From assembly GCF_000186865.1 (NCBI RefSeq), contig NW_008705574.1, forward strand, positions 922,705-965,899: a DNA stretch of 43,195 nucleotides, in the 5' to 3' direction. A program made the translations under genes and the position numbers. This document shows, piece by piece, positions 17,366-25,618 of the stretch (the first letter of the stretch is position 1; every line of letters starts with the position of its first letter). The DNA is from Aureococcus anophagefferens (Eukaryota > Sar > Pelagophyceae > Pelagomonadales > Pelagomonadaceae). The notes beneath the pieces were generated by a model. The model did not search any database. It saw nothing but the letters and a program-made list of their open reading frames with translations, and was not told the DNA's origin.

Positions 17366-18034
17366 ATGTTCCGTCCCATGGGTCGCTACAAGAGCTCGGG
17401 CATGCGCCTGAAGCGCAGGGGCGAGAGCCGCTTCGACATGGAGTGGCGCTACGCCGTCGGCTGGCTCTACCCCGAGGCCAGGCTCGAGGAGAAATTCAGC
17501 ATATCGCCGCGGGAGGCGTCGGGCCGGCCCCTGCCCTGGTGGCGCGTCATCGGCCCGGAGACGCGCTGCCCGCTGAAGTGGCGCCGCGACCTCCGCCGGG
17601 CCAGCTGCTACGCGCTGTCGAGCGCGACGTTCGCGGCCGTCGGCGTCGCGGGCCTGTTCTTCTTCGGCGCGTCCCGGCGCGACGCCGCGCTGCTGACCGC
17701 CGTCGCCGTGACGTCGCTGCAGGCCGACGTGACCTACCTCGGCGTCGACCACGGCTGGCGCACCGCCGACACGCTGCTGGCCGTCGCGCTCATCGTCCGC
17801 TACGTCGGCCTCGCCGCCGCGCGCGCGCGGGCGGGCGTCTTCGCGCACGCCGCCGCCGTGCCGCCGCTCGTCGCCGCGCTCCGCTGCTTCGCCCTGTCCC
17901 AGCGGTCGACGACGTTCCGGGAGCGCGCGCGGCACCACACGCGGTGGCACCTCCTGCTGCAGCTCGCGCTCCTCGTCGTCCTCGCGGCGGAGGACGCGCA
18001 CCGGAACGCCCCTCCCGCCGACGCTGGGTTCTAA
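17366..18034 (+). CDS. Unknown membrane protein
   Basis: 222 residues from ATG 17366; the frame is open a little further upstream without another ATG. The N-terminal third is basic and contains FRPMGRYKSSGMRLKRRGES. Hydrophobic segments lie at about residues 83-100 (SSATFAAVGVAGLFFFGA), 104-120, 133-150 (TLLAVALIVRYVGLAAAR) and 195-210 (WHLLLQLALLVVLAAED), so three to four membrane spans are likely. I do not recognise the family. Transcribed away from the sulfotransferase gene; the two share a region of about 220 bp. Confidence 0.55.
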   Translation: MFRPMGRYKSSGMRLKRRGESRFDMEWRYAVGWLYPEARLEEKFSISPREASGRPLPWWRVIGPETRCPLKWRRDLRRASCYALSSATFAAVGVAGLFFFGASRRDAALLTAVAVTSLQADVTYLGVDHGWRTADTLLAVALIVRYVGLAAARARAGVFAHAAAVPPLVAALRCFALSQRSTTFRERARHHTRWHLLLQLALLVVLAAEDAHRNAPPADAGF

Positions 18035-18070
18035 CGCTGGGTCCGTGTCTTAGTCGGGACGGGGGCGCCG

Positions 18071-18156
18071 CGGGGAATCACCGAAGACTCACCCTTCGAA
18101 CGGGCCGGGGTGCGGGGGGCGCGCGCGCGCGCCGGGGAATCACCGAAGACTCACCC
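18071..18156. repeat. 24-bp direct repeat
   Basis: CGGGGAATCACCGAAGACTC followed by ACCC occurs exactly at 18071-18094 and 18133-18156, 62 bp apart, between the 3' ends of the membrane-protein gene and actin. Confidence 0.95.
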
Positions 18157-18191
18157 GGCGTCTGCGCCGCGGCCGGGCCGCGGGCGCGCGC

Positions 18192-19530
18192 TTAGAAGCA
18201 CTTGCGGTGGACGATGGCCGGGCCGGACTCGTCGTACTCGGCCTTGGAGATCCACATGCTCTGGAACGTGGAGAGGGACGAGAGGATGGAGCCGCCGATC
18301 CAGACGGAGTACTTGCGCTCCGGGGGCGCGATGACCTTGATCTTCATCGTCGACGGCGCGAGGGCCGTGAGCTCCTTGGTCATGCGCTCGCCGACGCCCG
18401 GGAACATGGTCGTGCCGCCGGAGAGGACGATGTTGCAGTAGAGGTCCTTGCGGATGTCGACGTCGCACTTCATGATGGTCTGGAACCTGGGCAGGAAAAG
18501 GGTGATTCAACGTCGCTTCAACGTGAGTGTTCCGCGCGCGCGCGTTTCGGAAACAGCACCCACGCTTCGAGACCGTTCCGAGAGATGATCGCTCGTCCAA
18601 AAATCAGCCAAAACGAGTGGAAAACGGCCGAGATCGGAGCCTTTGAAGTTGGGAATCTCGCTCTCTTGTGCTGCCCTGTGACTGGAACGTGCAGTCGTGG
18701 ATGCCGGACGCCTCCTTGCCGATGAACGAGGGCTGGAAGAGCACCTCGGGGCAGCGGAAGCGCTCGTTGCCGATGACGATGACGTTGCCGTCGGGCAGCT
18801 CGTAGGACTTCTCGAGGGCCGACGACTCGGCGGCCGTCTTCATCTCCTGGTCGAAGTCGAGCGCGATGTACGTGAGCTTCTCCTTGATGTCGCGGACGAT
18901 CTCGCGCTCGGCCGTCGTCGTGAACGAGTAGCCGCGCTCCGTGAGGATCTTCATCATGTAGTCCGTGAGGTCGCGGCCCGCGAGGTCGAGGCGCACGATC
19001 GCGTGGGGGAGCGCGTAGCCCTCGTAGATGGGCACCGTGTGCGAGACGCCGTCGCCGGAGTCGAGCACGCAGCCCGTCGTGCGGCCGGACGCGTAGAGCG
19101 AGAGCACGGCCTGGATGTTGACGTACATGGCCGGGACGTTGAAGGTCTCGAACATGATCTGGGTCATGCGCTCGCGGTTCGCCTTGGGGTTGAGCGGCGC
19201 CTCCGTGAGGAGCACGGGGTGCTCCTCGGGCGCGACGCGGAGCTCGTTGTAGAAGGTGTGGTGCCAGATCTTCTCCATGTCGTCCCAGTTCGTCACGATG
19301 CCGTGCTCGATGGGGTACTTGAGCGTGAGGACGCCGCGCTTGGACTGGGCCTCGTCGCCGACGTAGGCGTCCTTCTGGTCCATGCCGACCATGATCCCGG
19401 GGTGCTTGGGGCGGCCGACGATGGACGGGAAGACGGCGCGCGGGGCGTCGTCGCCGGCGAAGCCGGCCTTGCACATGCCCGAGCCGTTGTCGACCACGAG
19501 CGCCTGGACATCCTCATCGTCGGCGGACAT
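18192..19530 (-). CDS. Actin
   Basis: Exons 19530-18689 and 18486-18192 give 378 residues, the usual actin length. Classic blocks are present: [40 protein letters not shown], the nucleotide site [38 protein letters not shown], and the terminal [20 protein letters not shown]. Actin polymerises into filaments for motility, trafficking and division. The intron after DC is introner B2, with its GT supplied by the GTTCCAG target copy and exact restoration of [10 protein letters not shown]. The terminal residues KCF and the Cys in [10 protein letters not shown] are normal actin features or small substitutions. No other intron is seen. The divergent-side intergenic region is 283 bp before the assembly gap. 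Confidence 0.98.
18487..18678 (+). mobile_element. Introner B2, 192 bp
   Basis: Left duplication TCTGGAAC (18479-18486); the right copy carries two extra bases, T-GA-CTGGAAC (18679-18688). Termini CTGGGCAGGAAAAG and inverted CAGGGCAGCACAAG. Same length as B3 and about 7 differences over 192 bp. Antisense in actin. Intron 18688 to 18487. Confidence 0.95.
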
Positions 19531-19813
19531 TTTTTTGCCTACGCGTCGAGACTTTTTGATTTGGGGGATCGCGAGTTGTTTCGGGGCGGTGATTGGAAGG
19601 GATACGAGGGGGGGGGGCGTGACGGCGCCAGCGCCGGGCGCCGGGCTTCAGTTTGGATATTTGGCGCTCAGAGTTTCTTCGCGCCCCGGGGGCGCGAATC
19701 GACGGGATTTTTTGAGGGGGAAGTGGTCGGGGGGCGTCGACGAGGGCGGTGGGGGATCGAGGGGGTTGTGGAGGTGTGGGGCGTCGCGCGCGGGGCGTGA
19801 ACGCACGGTTTTT
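19531..19813. promoter_or_regulatory. Actin upstream region
   Basis: 283 bp upstream of the actin ATG up to the assembly gap. Contains purine-rich stretches and TTTTTTTGCC just before the start codon. No gene seen; promoter elements not identified. Confidence 0.4.
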
Positions 19814-19863
19814 NNNNNNNNNNNNNNNNNNNNNNNNNNNNNNNNNNNNNNNNNNNNNNNNNN
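19814..19863. other. Assembly gap, 50 N
   Basis: Fifty undetermined bases. It cuts the 3' end of the SEAFGFADD-repeat gene. The round number suggests a placeholder, so the true size may differ. Confidence 0.99.
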
Positions 19864-21545
19864 GGCGCGGCGCGCGCGCACCGGGGCACGTGCTTCGAGG
19901 GCGGCGCGTCGTCGACGAGGAGCGCGTCGAGCGCGGCGCCCGCGGCGCTCACGCGGCGCGCGTCGGACTGGATCTTGCTGCGCATGCGCTCGGCGGAGTT
20001 CTGCCGGGGCCCGTCGGCCTTGGGCGCCGCGGCCTTGGGCGCGCGCAGGCGCTCGGCGGAGTTCTGCCGGGGCCCGTCGGCCTTGGGCGCCGCGGCCCTC
20101 GGCGCGGCGGCCTTCCGCGGCGGCGCGCGGCGCGCGACGGTCGCCGGGACCTGCTGCGGCGCGGCGCGCGCGGGCCGCGCCCGGGCGCCGGCCGCCGGCC
20201 GCGGCTCGGGCTTGCGGCGCGCGTCCTTGGCCTCGCGCGGCGCGGCCGCCGGCGCCTTGGCCGCCGGCGCCTTGGCCGCCGGCGCCTTGGCCTCGGCGCG
20301 CGCGTCGGGCGCGGACGACGCCTCCTTCGAGGCCGGGCGGCTGTCGTGCGTCGTCGGGCTCTCGACCGCGGCCCGGAGCGGCGAGACCGGCTCGACCGCG
20401 ACCGGAGGCGCCGCGTCGAGGGCGAAGAAGCCCGAGGCCTCGGACTGCTTCGAGCCCGCGCCCTCGTCGTCGGCGAAGCCAAAGGCCTCGGACCGCTCGG
20501 TCTTCGGGGCGGTCTTCGGGCAGCTCCGGTCGAGCGCCGCGACCGGAGGCGCGGCGTCGAGGGCGAAGAAGCCCGAGGCCTCGGACTGCTTCGAGCCCGC
20601 GCCCTCGTCGTCGGCGAAGCCAAAGGCCTCGGACCGCTCGGTCTTCGGGGCGGTCTTCGGGCAGCTTCGGTCGTCGTCCGCGAAGCCGAAGGCCTCGGAT
20701 CGCTGCGACTTGTCGTCGGCGAAGCCGAAGGCCTCGGATCGCTGCGACTCGGGGCACGGCCGCGACTTGTCGTCCGCGAAGCCGAAGGCCTCCGACCGTC
20801 GCGACGCGTCGTCGGCGAAGCCGAAGGCCTCGGATCGCTGCGACTTGTCGTCGGCGAAGCCGAAGGCCTCCGACCGTTGCGACGCGTCGTCGCCGAAGCC
20901 GAAGGCCTCGGACCGCGCGGACTTCGGGCCCCGCGCCGCGGAGCGCGCGGCGTCGACGGCGGCGGGCTCGGCGCCCTCGATGAGCTCGTCGCAGACGTCG
21001 GCGCGCGGCGACGGCAGGACGAGCTCGTCGCAGGGCGACGGCAGGATGAGCTCGTCGCAGACGGCGGCGCGCGGCGACGGCGCGGGCACGTTCGCGGCGA
21101 GCTCCTCGACGACGCCGCCCTCCGGGAGCTCGAGGGGAAGCTCGAGGGCGGCCGGGAAGAACTCGTCGTCGTCGCCGAGGACGCCCGTGCGCGCGAGGCT
21201 CGACGGCGGCGCCGTCGCCGGCGCCGCGTCGCACACGGACGGCGCGTCGACGACGAGCGCCGGCGGCGCGGGCTCGGGCTCGGGCGCCGGCGCCGGCGCC
21301 GGCGGCTCCGGCGCGGGCAGAGCGGCGCCCGCCTCCTTGCTCCGCTCGTCGTCGAGCGTCTCGTCGTCGGCGCTCTGGCCGTAGGTCGAGTGGAAGAGCA
21401 CCTGCTCGGCGATGATGGCCGAGTAGCTGCCGTGGGCCCGCTCCAGGGCCTCGTCGGCGTCGTCGGCGGCGAGGCGCGCCGTCCGCAGGCGCGCGAAGAG
21501 CGCGCTCTCGCCGCTCCCGTAGGCCTGCGTCGCGAAGGACGCCAT
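19864..21545 (-). CDS. Repeat protein with SEAFGFADD motifs, 3' end lost in gap
   Basis: At least 560 residues from ATG 21545 to the gap. Residues 1-55 look ordered (MASFATQAYGSGESALFARL, alpha-helical). Thereafter the chain is Pro/Ala/Glu-rich and probably disordered. Between about 205 and 380 there are eight copies of RSEAF-GF-ADD (one with G for A) plus two QSEASGFFALD variants, spaced by about 13 residues or by longer CPKTAPKTE linkers. Later come lysine/alanine repeats (AKAPAAKAPAA) and two KADGPRQNSAER units. The short aromatic-acidic repeats look like linear binding motifs for one partner protein. I do not recognise the family. No termination codon is visible before the gap. Confidence 0.7.
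20401..20930. repeat. Coding repeats of the SEAFGFADD protein
   Basis: Two near-identical 141-bp units (20401-20541 and from 20542 to about 20672) are followed by shorter 39- to 57-bp units, each with a core close to GCGAAGCCGAAGGCCTCGGA. Confidence 0.92.
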
Positions 21546-21824
21546 GGAGCCGGCGCCGCGGCCGCCGGAAAAGCTGCGCGGACCAACGGCAGACGACGGC
21601 GCGAGCGGGGCAGCCCGTCAACGCGCTGGTAAGCAAGGGGAAACACCCGGAAAACTTTACCTCGCTCCCTGCTTGTGGCAATCTGCGCCGCCGACGCCCG
21701 CGACGCGACACGACCAACGCCCACGGGCCAGAAGAGCGTCGCCCGCCGGGTGGGCGGCGTCGAAGGCACGCGGGGCAGCAAAAAAACGATCCACGACGAG
21801 AGAGACGAGCCGCTCCTCTCAACC
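21546..21824. promoter_or_regulatory. Divergent promoter region
   Basis: 279 bp between the starts of the SEAFGFADD gene (- strand) and the secreted ankyrin gene (+ strand). GC-rich. No clear core promoter motif. Confidence 0.4.
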
Positions 21825-22337
21825 ATGGCGCTGCGAACCATCCTCCTCGCTTTGGTGGCCGCCGCGTCGGCCGCCGGCGACATCTTCGCCGCCGTGAAGC
21901 GCGACTCCATGGAGGACATCAAGGCCGCCCTCGCGGCGGACCCGAGTGCGCTCGACCGCACGGGCCCCGGCGGCCAGAGCCCGCTCATGCACGCCGTGCT
22001 CATGGGCAAGGGCGCCGCGGCGAAGTATCTGCTGAAGCGCGGCGCGGACGTTTCGGTGGCCGAGAAGGACGGCTACACGCCGATGCACGGCGCGGGCTTC
22101 CAGGGCCGCGCGGCCATCGCCGAGGCCCTCTTCGAGGCCGGCGTGCCCCTCGACGCGGCCCACGCCGACGGCCACCCGCCCATCACGCGCGCGTGCTGGG
22201 GCCGCGAGCAGCGGCACGCGGACACGGTCGCGACGATGCTCCGGCTCGGCGCGGCGCTGGCGAGCGCCGACGCGTGCCCCACGGGGAACCCCGCGACGAA
22301 GGCGGTCCTCGCGGCCCACTTCGGCGCGGAGCTGTAA
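21825..22337 (+). CDS. Secreted/ER ankyrin-repeat protein
   Basis: 170 residues, no intron. MALRTILLALVAAASAAG is a good signal peptide, which is unusual for an ankyrin protein. Four ankyrin units follow from residue 19: DIFAAVKRDSMEDIKAALAA, GQSPLMHAVLMGKGAAAKYL, GYTPMHGAGFQGRAAIAEAL and GHPPITRACWGREQRHADTV. The TPLH-type tetrapeptides (SPLM, TPMH, PPIT) mark each turn. The protein ends shortly after the fourth unit. Ankyrin repeats bind other proteins; here this would be in the secretory pathway, an organelle lumen or outside. The start is the first ATG and gives the leader. Partner unknown. Confidence 0.82.
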   Translation: MALRTILLALVAAASAAGDIFAAVKRDSMEDIKAALAADPSALDRTGPGGQSPLMHAVLMGKGAAAKYLLKRGADVSVAEKDGYTPMHGAGFQGRAAIAEALFEAGVPLDAAHADGHPPITRACWGREQRHADTVATMLRLGAALASADACPTGNPATKAVLAAHFGAEL

Positions 22338-22567
22338 CCTTTCTTTTCGGCGCGGTCCCTGGCGTCCGCGGCCGTGTGTCCATCGCCCCGCGGGTGTGCG
22401 CGCGTGTCCAGTGGGTGTAACGCGCGGTGTAGACCTCGCGCGGAGCGTGGGGCTCGACCCGCATTGGATGCGGGCCCGGGGCGCGGGCGCGGGGGGCGCC
22501 CCCCGGCGACGGGGGGGCGGCGCGGGCGCGCGGCGCCAAAGAGCTTGCGGCGGCCGTGGAGGCGGCG

Positions 22568-23581
22568 CTAGGGCCGGCCGCCGGCGACGCCGGCGACCAT
22601 GAGGCGGGCGATGTCGCGCTGCTCGTCCGTGTGCGCGTCCGTCGGCGGCGGCGTGACGTCGGCCTCGTCGTCGTCCTCGTCGGACGACGGCTCGATGGTG
22701 TCCGCGGCGACGACGCGGGGCGGGCGCGGGTGGTCGTCGGCCTCGTCGCTCGAGTAGCCCTCGTGGGGCGCCGTGCGCTTGGCCCGCGCGAACTGGTCCC
22801 GGGGGCTCAGCGCCGCGGGCGAGGCGCCGCGGCGGCCCGCGGGGCGCGGCGCGCGGCCGTCGGGCGCGCCGGGGGGCCCGTCGGCCCCCGCGCGCTGCCA
22901 GCGCTGGCGCGGCGCGTTGGGCGCCCGCGCGGGGACGAAGACCGCGCGCTCGCGGCCGTCGAACCACGACCGGCACGCGTCGCGGTACGCGTCGCGCGTC
23001 GTGTGGCTCTTCTTGGACACGCCCATGGACTTGGCGTACTCGCAGGCCTCGTTCCAGTCGAGGCTGTCCACGCCCTCGCGCGTCAGGGGCACGCGGCGCT
23101 CGATGCGCTCGCGCGCGCGGTCTCGCGACGGCCGGTGCCGCTTCTTCTTCGAGGGCTCGCCGCCGCCGCGCTCCTCCTCGGCGCCGTCGGTCCGGTAGCG
23201 CTTCGCGCCGCGGTCGAAGGCGCCGGCCTCGCCCGCGGCGTAGGCCCCGGGGCCCGGGAAGCCCGCCGCGTCCGCCGCCTCGCCGCGGCCGTCGCCGTCG
23301 CCGCCGCCGTCGCCGGGCTCGAGGCCGTGGCGCGCGCGGTAGAGCGCGGCGACGTCGCCCGTCCCCCCGTCGGCGTCCTGGAGGCCCTGGATCGTCGCGT
23401 GGCACGCCGACACGTCCCCGGCGTGGGACTTGAGGATCGACTTGAGCTCGACGTCCGTGAACCCCGCGTAGAGGCTGTGGCGCTCGCGCATGAGCTCGAG
23501 CAGGATCTTCTGGACGCGCTGGTTCATGGCCATGTTCGACGCCATGTTGCGGCGATTCCGCCGCCGAGGCGCGCCGCCCAA
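22568..23581 (-). CDS. Basic/acidic protein with CUE-like N-terminus
   Basis: 337 residues; the first Met may be at 23581, 23545 or 23530. Residues about 20-65 (VQKILLELMRERHSLYAGFT, then DVELKSILKSHAGDVSACHA) resemble a CUE ubiquitin-binding helix bundle with the late GDVxxA pattern. The middle holds an SKKKRHRPSRDRARERIERR basic patch suited to nuclear targeting. A further conserved-looking block LDWNEACEYAKSMGVSKKSH occurs at about 185-205. The C-terminus is Asp/Glu-rich (IEPSSDEDDDEADV). The rest is probably disordered. The family is not recognised beyond the CUE-like segment, which itself is only a pattern match. Confidence 0.55.
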   Translation of the reverse strand: MGGAPRRRNRRNMASNMAMNQRVQKILLELMRERHSLYAGFTDVELKSILKSHAGDVSACHATIQGLQDADGGTGDVAALYRARHGLEPGDGGGDGDGRGEAADAAGFPGPGAYAAGEAGAFDRGAKRYRTDGAEEERGGGEPSKKKRHRPSRDRARERIERRVPLTREGVDSLDWNEACEYAKSMGVSKKSHTTRDAYRDACRSWFDGRERAVFVPARAPNAPRQRWQRAGADGPPGAPDGRAPRPAGRRGASPAALSPRDQFARAKRTAPHEGYSSDEADDHPRPPRVVAADTIEPSSDEDDDEADVTPPPTDAHTDEQRDIARLMVAGVAGGRP

Positions 23582-24041
23582 AGACCAGGCGCCGCGCCGC
23601 TGAACTGTGGCAACACTCGCGGCAAGAGCGATTCCAGACTGCGTGTCGGGCCCGGTATCGTCGTGTTATCGGATGATTCTGATTGACCTTTCCTTGCCCC
23701 CGGCGCGCGCCGCGCGCCGATGGGCGGGCCGTGCTGGGAGGCAGTGGTGAGTGGGGTTCGACGCGGTGCGGCGGCGCGGGCGGGGCGGCGGGGGCAGCCC
23801 CGGGTGCGTTTTTCGGGCGGGCTGCCCCGGTTTTCGGGTGCGGCGTTTTCATTTTCGGGTGGTCCGAATTTTGACCCCGACCGCAACCAACCTTGAAACC
23901 CTGGCCGAAAATGAATAAGACCGGCAAACGGTCCGTGACAAGCTGGTGTTTTCGGCTCTTCAACGTCTACTTTGTTGATGTTGATGCGCCAGCGCAGCCC
24001 ACAATCATGACATTGTACAATAAATTATTGTGAACTCTGAG
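23582..24041. promoter_or_regulatory. Divergent intergenic region
   Basis: 460 bp. The left half is G+C-rich with GGGGCAGCCCC near 23791; the right half is AT-rich. TTCAACGTCTACTTTGTTGA followed by TGTTGATG lies at 23957-23984, about 60 bp before the next ATG. No gene seen. Confidence 0.45.
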
Positions 24042-24515
24042 ATGGAGTCCACCAAGAAGAGGTCGTCGAAGAAGGCCGCCCTGGACATGGATGCGCGGAA
24101 CAAGGCCCGCATGTCGTCGAAGAAGGAGGGCGGGATCCTGAAGCGCGCGCGCTGGGGCGCGACGCACCGCATCCACGACCACTTCGTCGACGGCTTCCCG
24201 CTGCTTTCGGATCGCTTCGTGCGCGAGCGCGAGGCGGCGGAGCGGCGCTACGAGTACAACCTGGGCTCGCGCCACTTCGCGAGCAAGGCGGACGGCGAGG
24301 CGGGCATCGGCGCGCTCAAGGCCCTGTTCCGGCGCCTCGACCGCGCGATCGGCCTCGGCGACGCCGCGGTCGTCCAGGCGCTGCGCGTCGACTTCGCGGC
24401 GGAGCTGGCGCTGTGGAAATGGCGCAAGGGCGCGCGCGTCGAGTTCAAGCGGCGGCGCCTCGCCAAGGAGACGGAGGGCGGCGACGCCGCCGCCGCGGAG
24501 AAGAGCACTGACTAA
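24042..24515 (+). CDS. Small basic protein of unknown function
   Basis: 157 residues from ATG 24042. Lysine-rich N-terminus (MESTKKRSSKKAALDMDARN), then a mixed helical body with many Arg and Ala residues (REREAAERRYEYNLGSRHFA; ALRVDFAAELALWKWRKGAR) and an acidic end. No signal peptide, membrane segment or known motif. Codon use and GC bias match neighbouring genes, which supports coding. The stop (24513-24515) is 13 bp from the end of the convergent next gene. Confidence 0.5.
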   Translation: MESTKKRSSKKAALDMDARNKARMSSKKEGGILKRARWGATHRIHDHFVDGFPLLSDRFVREREAAERRYEYNLGSRHFASKADGEAGIGALKALFRRLDRAIGLGDAAVVQALRVDFAAELALWKWRKGARVEFKRRRLAKETEGGDAAAAEKSTD

Positions 24516-24528
24516 AAAGTGGGTCAAA

Positions 24529-25464
24529 TTACAGCTCGGCCTCCGTGAGGAGCTTGAGGCGGTACTGCGTGTTCGTCGCGAAGGCGGGGTTCGCCACCAT
24601 GGGCGGCGCCCAGTCGCCGTCCTCGGCGTCGTCCCAGCCCGCGGGCTTTTTCGCGCCCTTCGCGGGGACGAGCGCCGGCACGCCCGCCGGGACCCACCTG
24701 GGGTTCGCCTCGATGGAGTAGGCGACGAAGGGGCCCTCGGGCACGTCGACGATGGGCCCGTCGAGCCAGGCCTGGCCGTCGACGACGACCTTGTAGCGGT
24801 GGCCCTTGAACGAGTCCTCGGTCATCTGGGCGCCCTCGTTGAGCGTCCCGCGGAGGTTCGCCGCGTTCGCCGACTCCTTGGCGACGTCGAGGCCCGGCGC
24901 GAGCCAGTAGACGGCGGCGCTCTTTTTCGGTATGCGGTTCGCGAAGGCGACGTCGACCGCGTGCGGCGAGCTCCGCTTCTTGAACTTGTGGTTTTTGCCG
25001 CACGCGCGCACGGGGCCGTCGTGCGCGCATAAAGCCCTCTGGATGCTCAGCACGTCGATGGACGAGTCCTTGACGTCGTCGGCGGCGTCGCTCAGGTCCT
25101 GGAGCTCGGCGATGAGCGCCGCGTTCTCGTGGACGCGCCACGACTCGCACCACGGCAGCCGCGGGCTCCGGCACGTGCGGTTCAGGCGCATCTTCCAGGT
25201 CGGCTCGAGGCCCACGGGCTCGCCGGGCGCCGGCGCCGGCGGCGGGTTGAGGCGGTGGCGCACCTTGGCGCGCACGAAGGCCGTCGCGTCGCTCGCCCAG
25301 TTCTCGCAGGCGGCGCACTCGCTGAGCTCGGCGACCTTCGCCGGCGGACCCGCGGCCTTACGCTTCTTCTTCTTCTTCGCGGCGTCGCTGGTTGTTGCGA
25401 GGAGCGCGACGACGCAGATTTTGAGGAGCGACGGGCGCGGCGCGACGCTGCGAGGGAGCGCCAT
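24529..25464 (-). CDS. Secretory-pathway protein with VHL-beta-like and calreticulin-like segments
   Basis: 311 residues. N-terminal signal region (LLKICVVALLATTSDAA) followed by KKKKKRK. Cysteines CAACENW near residue 48, then C, C and CAHDGPVRAC at about 145-155, suggest a disulphide-bonded helical domain of saposin or canopy type. Residues about 188-235 (AAVYWLAPGLDVAKES, later MTEDSFKGHRYKVVVDG) follow the VHL beta-domain pattern: a VYW strand, a proline-glycine turn, then GHxW/Y. Near the end GWDDAEDGDWAPPMVANP recalls the calreticulin/calnexin P-domain repeat WDxxxDGxWxxPxxxNP. The combination could link to ER folding or hydroxyproline recognition, but that is inference. Start ATG 25464 is the first in frame. 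Confidence 0.6.
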   Translation of the reverse strand: MALPRSVAPRPSLLKICVVALLATTSDAAKKKKKRKAAGPPAKVAELSECAACENWASDATAFVRAKVRHRLNPPPAPAPGEPVGLEPTWKMRLNRTCRSPRLPWCESWRVHENAALIAELQDLSDAADDVKDSSIDVLSIQRALCAHDGPVRACGKNHKFKKRSSPHAVDVAFANRIPKKSAAVYWLAPGLDVAKESANAANLRGTLNEGAQMTEDSFKGHRYKVVVDGQAWLDGPIVDVPEGPFVAYSIEANPRWVPAGVPALVPAKGAKKPAGWDDAEDGDWAPPMVANPAFATNTQYRLKLLTEAEL

Positions 25465-25618
25465 GCTCTCGAAGTGGCAATAAATTTATGCCTTCAGCGA
25501 ATGGTTCAACATGGCGTCAACATCCTTTTGTACGGTTTTATTTCCGCGGGTTCGCCACCCCACCAATACCTTGGTCAACATTCCCTTTTAAAACACACGG
25601 GCCCCCGAATGACCGGGG

